Source: Pseudomonas graminis (GTDB lineage: Bacteria > Pseudomonadota > Gammaproteobacteria > Pseudomonadales > Pseudomonadaceae). From it: a stretch of 64,000 bases of DNA. Shown piece after piece: positions 61,787 to 64,000 of the stretch. The notes under the pieces were generated by a model. That model did no database searches, was not told the DNA's origin, and saw nothing but the letters and a program-made list of their open reading frames with translations. Position 1 is the first letter of the stretch; every line of letters starts with the position of its first letter. The position numbers were made by a program, and so were the translations under genes. Location of the stretch: assembly GCF_004364335.1 (NCBI RefSeq), contig NZ_SOCR01000003.1:248001-312000 (forward strand), given 5' to 3'.

Positions 61787-62090
61787 CGCCGGTTTCGCCT
61801 TCGGCGAGTTACTTGGAAAAGCACCCCAAGTAACCAAGGGTGCTTGCTCCTGGTTGGGCCCGACTTCGTCGGGTTCCTTCACTCCGGTCTCGCTCCGTGG
61901 GCCCGCGCCGAACGGACATCCCTGTCCTGACGGCGCTCTCGCCGCATCCATGCGGCTCGGCCCACTGCGCGAAACCTGCGTTCAGCCTGCACCCAAGTCG
62001 CGTTTGGGGGTGACTGGGCTTTTTGCGCAGGAAGATCACAAGCTGATCACAAGCAGATCAAAAGCTTCCCGGCTGAAGCCGGTCCTACTA
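61787..62090 (+). repeat. Large structured intergenic repeat, copy C
   Basis: Third copy, same orientation, between convergent genes at 60859 and xenB. Helices: CGCCG/CGGCG (61787-91 with 61802-06); GTTACTTGG/CCAAGTAAC (61808-16 with 61826-34), fully paired; AAGCACC (61819-25) with GGTGCTT (61839-45), fully paired; GGACA/TGTCC (61914-18 with 61923-27). The core and the GCCGCAT/ATGCGGC helix match copies A and B. The tail has GATCA repeats and ends in a REP arm (TTCCCGGCTGAAGCCGG). Confidence 0.85.
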
Positions 62091-62126
62091 GTTGTACGGG
62101 GCTCACTGACTGCACGCGATACCGCT

Positions 62127-62213
62127 GTAGGAGCCGGCTTGCTGGCGAACTCGGTGAGTCAGGTTCGAGGATGTCGACTGACACGCTGCGTTCGCCAGCA
62201 AGCCGGCTCCTAC
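62127..62213. repeat. REP doublet, 87 bp
   Basis: Intact arms; exactly 87 bp; about 37 bp after copy C. Confidence 0.92.
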
Positions 62214-62255
62214 GGGCTTGCTGATCGCTCCAACGCTCCCCGCGGACATGCATGC

Positions 62256-62309
62256 TGATCGTTCCCCCGCTCTGCGTGGGAATGCATCCCGTGACGCTCC
62301 GCGTCCTTT
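62256..62309 (+). repeat. Second REP family, near copy of 38863
   Basis: GATCGTTCCCCCGCTCTGCG then TGGGAATGCATCCCGTGACG, with the CTCCGCGTC end. A partial copy (62222-62254) precedes it. It ends 5 bp before the xenB stop. Confidence 0.75.
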
Positions 62310-62313
62310 CTGC

Positions 62314-63363
62314 TTACAGCGTCGGATAGTCCAGATAGCCTTCGGGGCCTTTGGCGTAGAAGGTTTCAGGGTGAGGCTCGTTCAGCGGAGCATCCTTGGC
62401 CAGCCGCGCAGGCAGGTCAGGGTTGGCAATGAACGGCACGCCAAACGCCACGGCATCCGCCTTGCCGCTCGCCAGCCACTCGTTGGCGCTGTTCTTGGTG
62501 AATTTCTCGTTGGCGATGAACACCCCACCGAAGGCTTCTTTCAGGCGCGGGCCGAGGCTGTCGTCGAGTTCACGTTCGCGGGCGCAGATGAAGGCGATGC
62601 CGCGTTTGCCGAGTTCGCGGGCGACGTAGGTGAAGGTCTCTGCCGGGTTGGCGTCGCCCATGTCGTGCGCGTCAGCGCGGGGCGCCAGGTGCACGCCGAC
62701 GCGGCCAGCGCCCCAGACTTCAATGGCGGCGTCGGTCACTTCCAGCAGCAGACGTGCGCGGTTTTCCAGCGAACCACCGTAGGCATCGGTGCGGGTGTTG
62801 GTGCTGGTTTGCAGGAACTGGTCGAGCAGGTAACCGTTGGCGCCGTGGATCTCTACGCCGTCAAAGCCGGCAGCCTTGGCGTTCTCGGCACCGACGCGGT
62901 AGGCGTCGACGATTTCTTCGATTTCCGCCAGTTCCAGCGCGCGCGGGGTGACGAAGTCAGACAGCGGACGCACCAGGCTCACGTGGCCTTTTGGCTGGAT
63001 GGCGCTCGGCGCGACGGGTGTTTCGCCGTTCAGGTAGGTCGGATGGGAAACGCGACCCACGTGCCACAGTTGCAGCACGATCTTGCCGCCGGCTGCGTGC
63101 ACGGCTTTGGTGATGTTGGCCCAGCCGCGCACTTGATCGTTGGACCAGATGCCCGGGGTGTCGGGGTAACCCACGCCCATCGGCATGACCGAAGTGGCTT
63201 CGCTGATGATCAGGCCTGCCGAGGCGCGCTGAACGTAATACTCGGCCATCATCGCATTGGGTACGCGGCCTTCGTCGGCGCGGCAGCGGGTCAGCGGCGC
63301 CATGATGATGCGGTTGGCCAGTTCCAGGTCACCCATCTTGATCGGGTCAAAAATCGTGGTCAT
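62314..63363 (-). CDS. xenB: XenB-like alkene reductase (Old Yellow Enzyme family)
   Basis: FMN-dependent ene-reductase of 349 aa. MGDLELANRIIMAPLTRCRA is the N-terminal barrel start; LQLWHVGRVSHP and EIHGANGYLLDQFLQTSTN carry FMN and His/Asn substrate contacts. XenB reduces nitroaromatics and nitrate esters in other pseudomonads. ATG 63363 has AGGA 8 bases upstream; the upstream 16 codons are not needed. It follows an MFS gene by 57 bp, probably in one unit. Confidence 0.9.
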   Translation of the reverse strand: MTTIFDPIKMGDLELANRIIMAPLTRCRADEGRVPNAMMAEYYVQRASAGLIISEATSVMPMGVGYPDTPGIWSNDQVRGWANITKAVHAAGGKIVLQLWHVGRVSHPTYLNGETPVAPSAIQPKGHVSLVRPLSDFVTPRALELAEIEEIVDAYRVGAENAKAAGFDGVEIHGANGYLLDQFLQTSTNTRTDAYGGSLENRARLLLEVTDAAIEVWGAGRVGVHLAPRADAHDMGDANPAETFTYVARELGKRGIAFICARERELDDSLGPRLKEAFGGVFIANEKFTKNSANEWLASGKADAVAFGVPFIANPDLPARLAKDAPLNEPHPETFYAKGPEGYLDYPTL

Positions 63364-63420
63364 CGTGAAATCCTCAGTGCAATCGGTAAGAGGTGGATCC
63401 GCAGGTTTCAAATTCGGGAA

Positions 63421-64000
63421 TCAGTTCGTCACAGGGGCCATTTCGACATCGTTGCGCTGACGGAAGTTGATCAGCGTGACCAGCAGCGCCAGCACCGCGA
63501 GTACCCCGGCTGCCAGCGGCACGGTGGTCAGGCCAAAACCATGGGCGATGACGCTGCCACCGACCCAGGCGCCCAGCGCATTGCCGACGTTGAAGGCGCC
63601 GATGTTCAGGGTGGACACCAGATTGGGCGCGGCCTTGCCAAAGGTCACCACGTTGATCTGCAGGGCAGGCACGGCGGCGAACGCGGCGGTGGCCCAGAGA
63701 AACAGGGTGATCTCCGCCGGAATCAGCGCCGTGCTGGTCCAGCTCAACACCGTGGAGATCACCGCCATGGCGATGAACACGCCGATCAGCGTGGCGGCCA
63801 GTCGGCGGTCGGCGAGTTTGCCGCCGATGATGTTGCCCAGGGTCAGACCGAGCCCGATCAGCATCAGCGTCCAGGTCACGCCCAAAGGCGAGACGCCGGT
63901 AACTTCGCCCAACAGTGGCGCGACGTAGGTGAACAGCGCGAACACGGAGGCGGCAAACAGCGCGGTCATGCTCAGCGACAGCCAGATGCCCACGCCTTTG
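63421..64000 (-). CDS. MFS transporter, C-terminal half (runs off the window)
   Basis: At least 192 codons in frame to the window edge; the start lies beyond 64000. Six hydrophobic helices are visible, including GVTWTLMLIGLGLTLGNIIGG with KLADRR, an MFS loop motif. The type resembles arabinose-efflux-like (AraJ/YdhP) permeases. It is upstream of xenB on the same strand. Confidence 0.85.
   Translation of the reverse strand, partial: KGVGIWLSLSMTALFAASVFALFTYVAPLLGEVTGVSPLGVTWTLMLIGLGLTLGNIIGGKLADRRLAATLIGVFIAMAVISTVLSWTSTALIPAEITLFLWATAAFAAVPALQINVVTFGKAAPNLVSTLNIGAFNVGNALGAWVGGSVIAHGFGLTTVPLAAGVLAVLALLVTLINFRQRNDVEMAPVTN

Noticed and set aside
61808..61845. A definite H-type pseudoknot call
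   Set aside because: The linker crossing the 9-bp helix has only about 4 nt, so alternative hairpins are as likely; kept as an open question.

Overview
The window is a stretch of a Pseudomonas chromosome, not a mobile island. Gene content and order follow the rsmI-rnpB-dcw to xenB segment that I remember from P. aeruginosa PAO1 (roughly PA4424 to PA4355). The dispersed REP palindromes built on GTAGGAGCCGGCTTGCTGGC point to a fluorescens/putida/syringae-type pseudomonad rather than P. aeruginosa. No tRNA, CRISPR array, insertion sequence, integrase or phage gene is visible. The species call is inference from memory; no search was run.

Layout. 1-500: end of rsmI and the RNase P RNA. 700-17585: the division and cell wall (dcw) cluster, mraZ-rsmH-ftsL-ftsI-murE-murF-mraY-murD-ftsW-murG-murC-ddlB-ftsQ-ftsA-ftsZ. 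Most of its genes overlap by a few bases, and it is driven by a promoter with a four-repeat MraZ operator. Then lpxC (lipid A), dciA (replicative helicase loader, opposite strand), secA, argJ, a GST and a Nudix/thiamine-synthase-like fusion. 25.9-29.5 kb, minus strand: cobalamin adenosyltransferase, a sensor kinase and a ketopantoate reductase. 29.6-36.1 kb: yajQ, an MscS channel, ampG, an alkyltransferase-like protein, a DUF481 outer membrane protein, a HugZ-like haem protein and FxsA. 36.1-38.3 kb: groESL. 38.9-43.7 kb: a ColRS two-component locus with a PAP2 phosphatase, a methyltransferase and an InaA-type kinase around it. 43.9-48.2 kb: a MexVW-type RND pump. 48.3-54.2 kb: an iron-linked envelope cassette (DUF1513, imelysin, di-haem DUF1111, then IcmP) interrupted by a tandem-AP2 protein. 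54.4-64 kb: bifA, sodB, a LysE/ACT/ArgP amino acid export module, an SDR, a coiled-coil membrane protein, xenB and the end of an MFS gene.

How the genes work together. Envelope biogenesis dominates. The dcw cluster makes lipid II and the divisome, lpxC commits lipid A synthesis, secA exports the envelope proteins, ampG recycles muropeptides, and ColRS with its neighbours probably remodels the envelope under metal stress. Iron is a second theme: the imelysin/DUF1111 cassette, a HugZ-like protein and Fe-SOD, with Fur-like palindromes ahead of icmP and hugZ.

The most unusual signal is intergenic. Three copies of a roughly 300-bp element (about 18727, 38409 and 61787) all lie in the same orientation, and each sits between a plus-strand and a minus-strand gene that converge. 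Their predicted hairpins are conserved through paired, compensatory base changes, which suggests selection on a folded RNA or single-stranded DNA. Each is followed by REP sequences. Four REP doublets elsewhere in the window are each exactly 87 bp long although their interiors differ.
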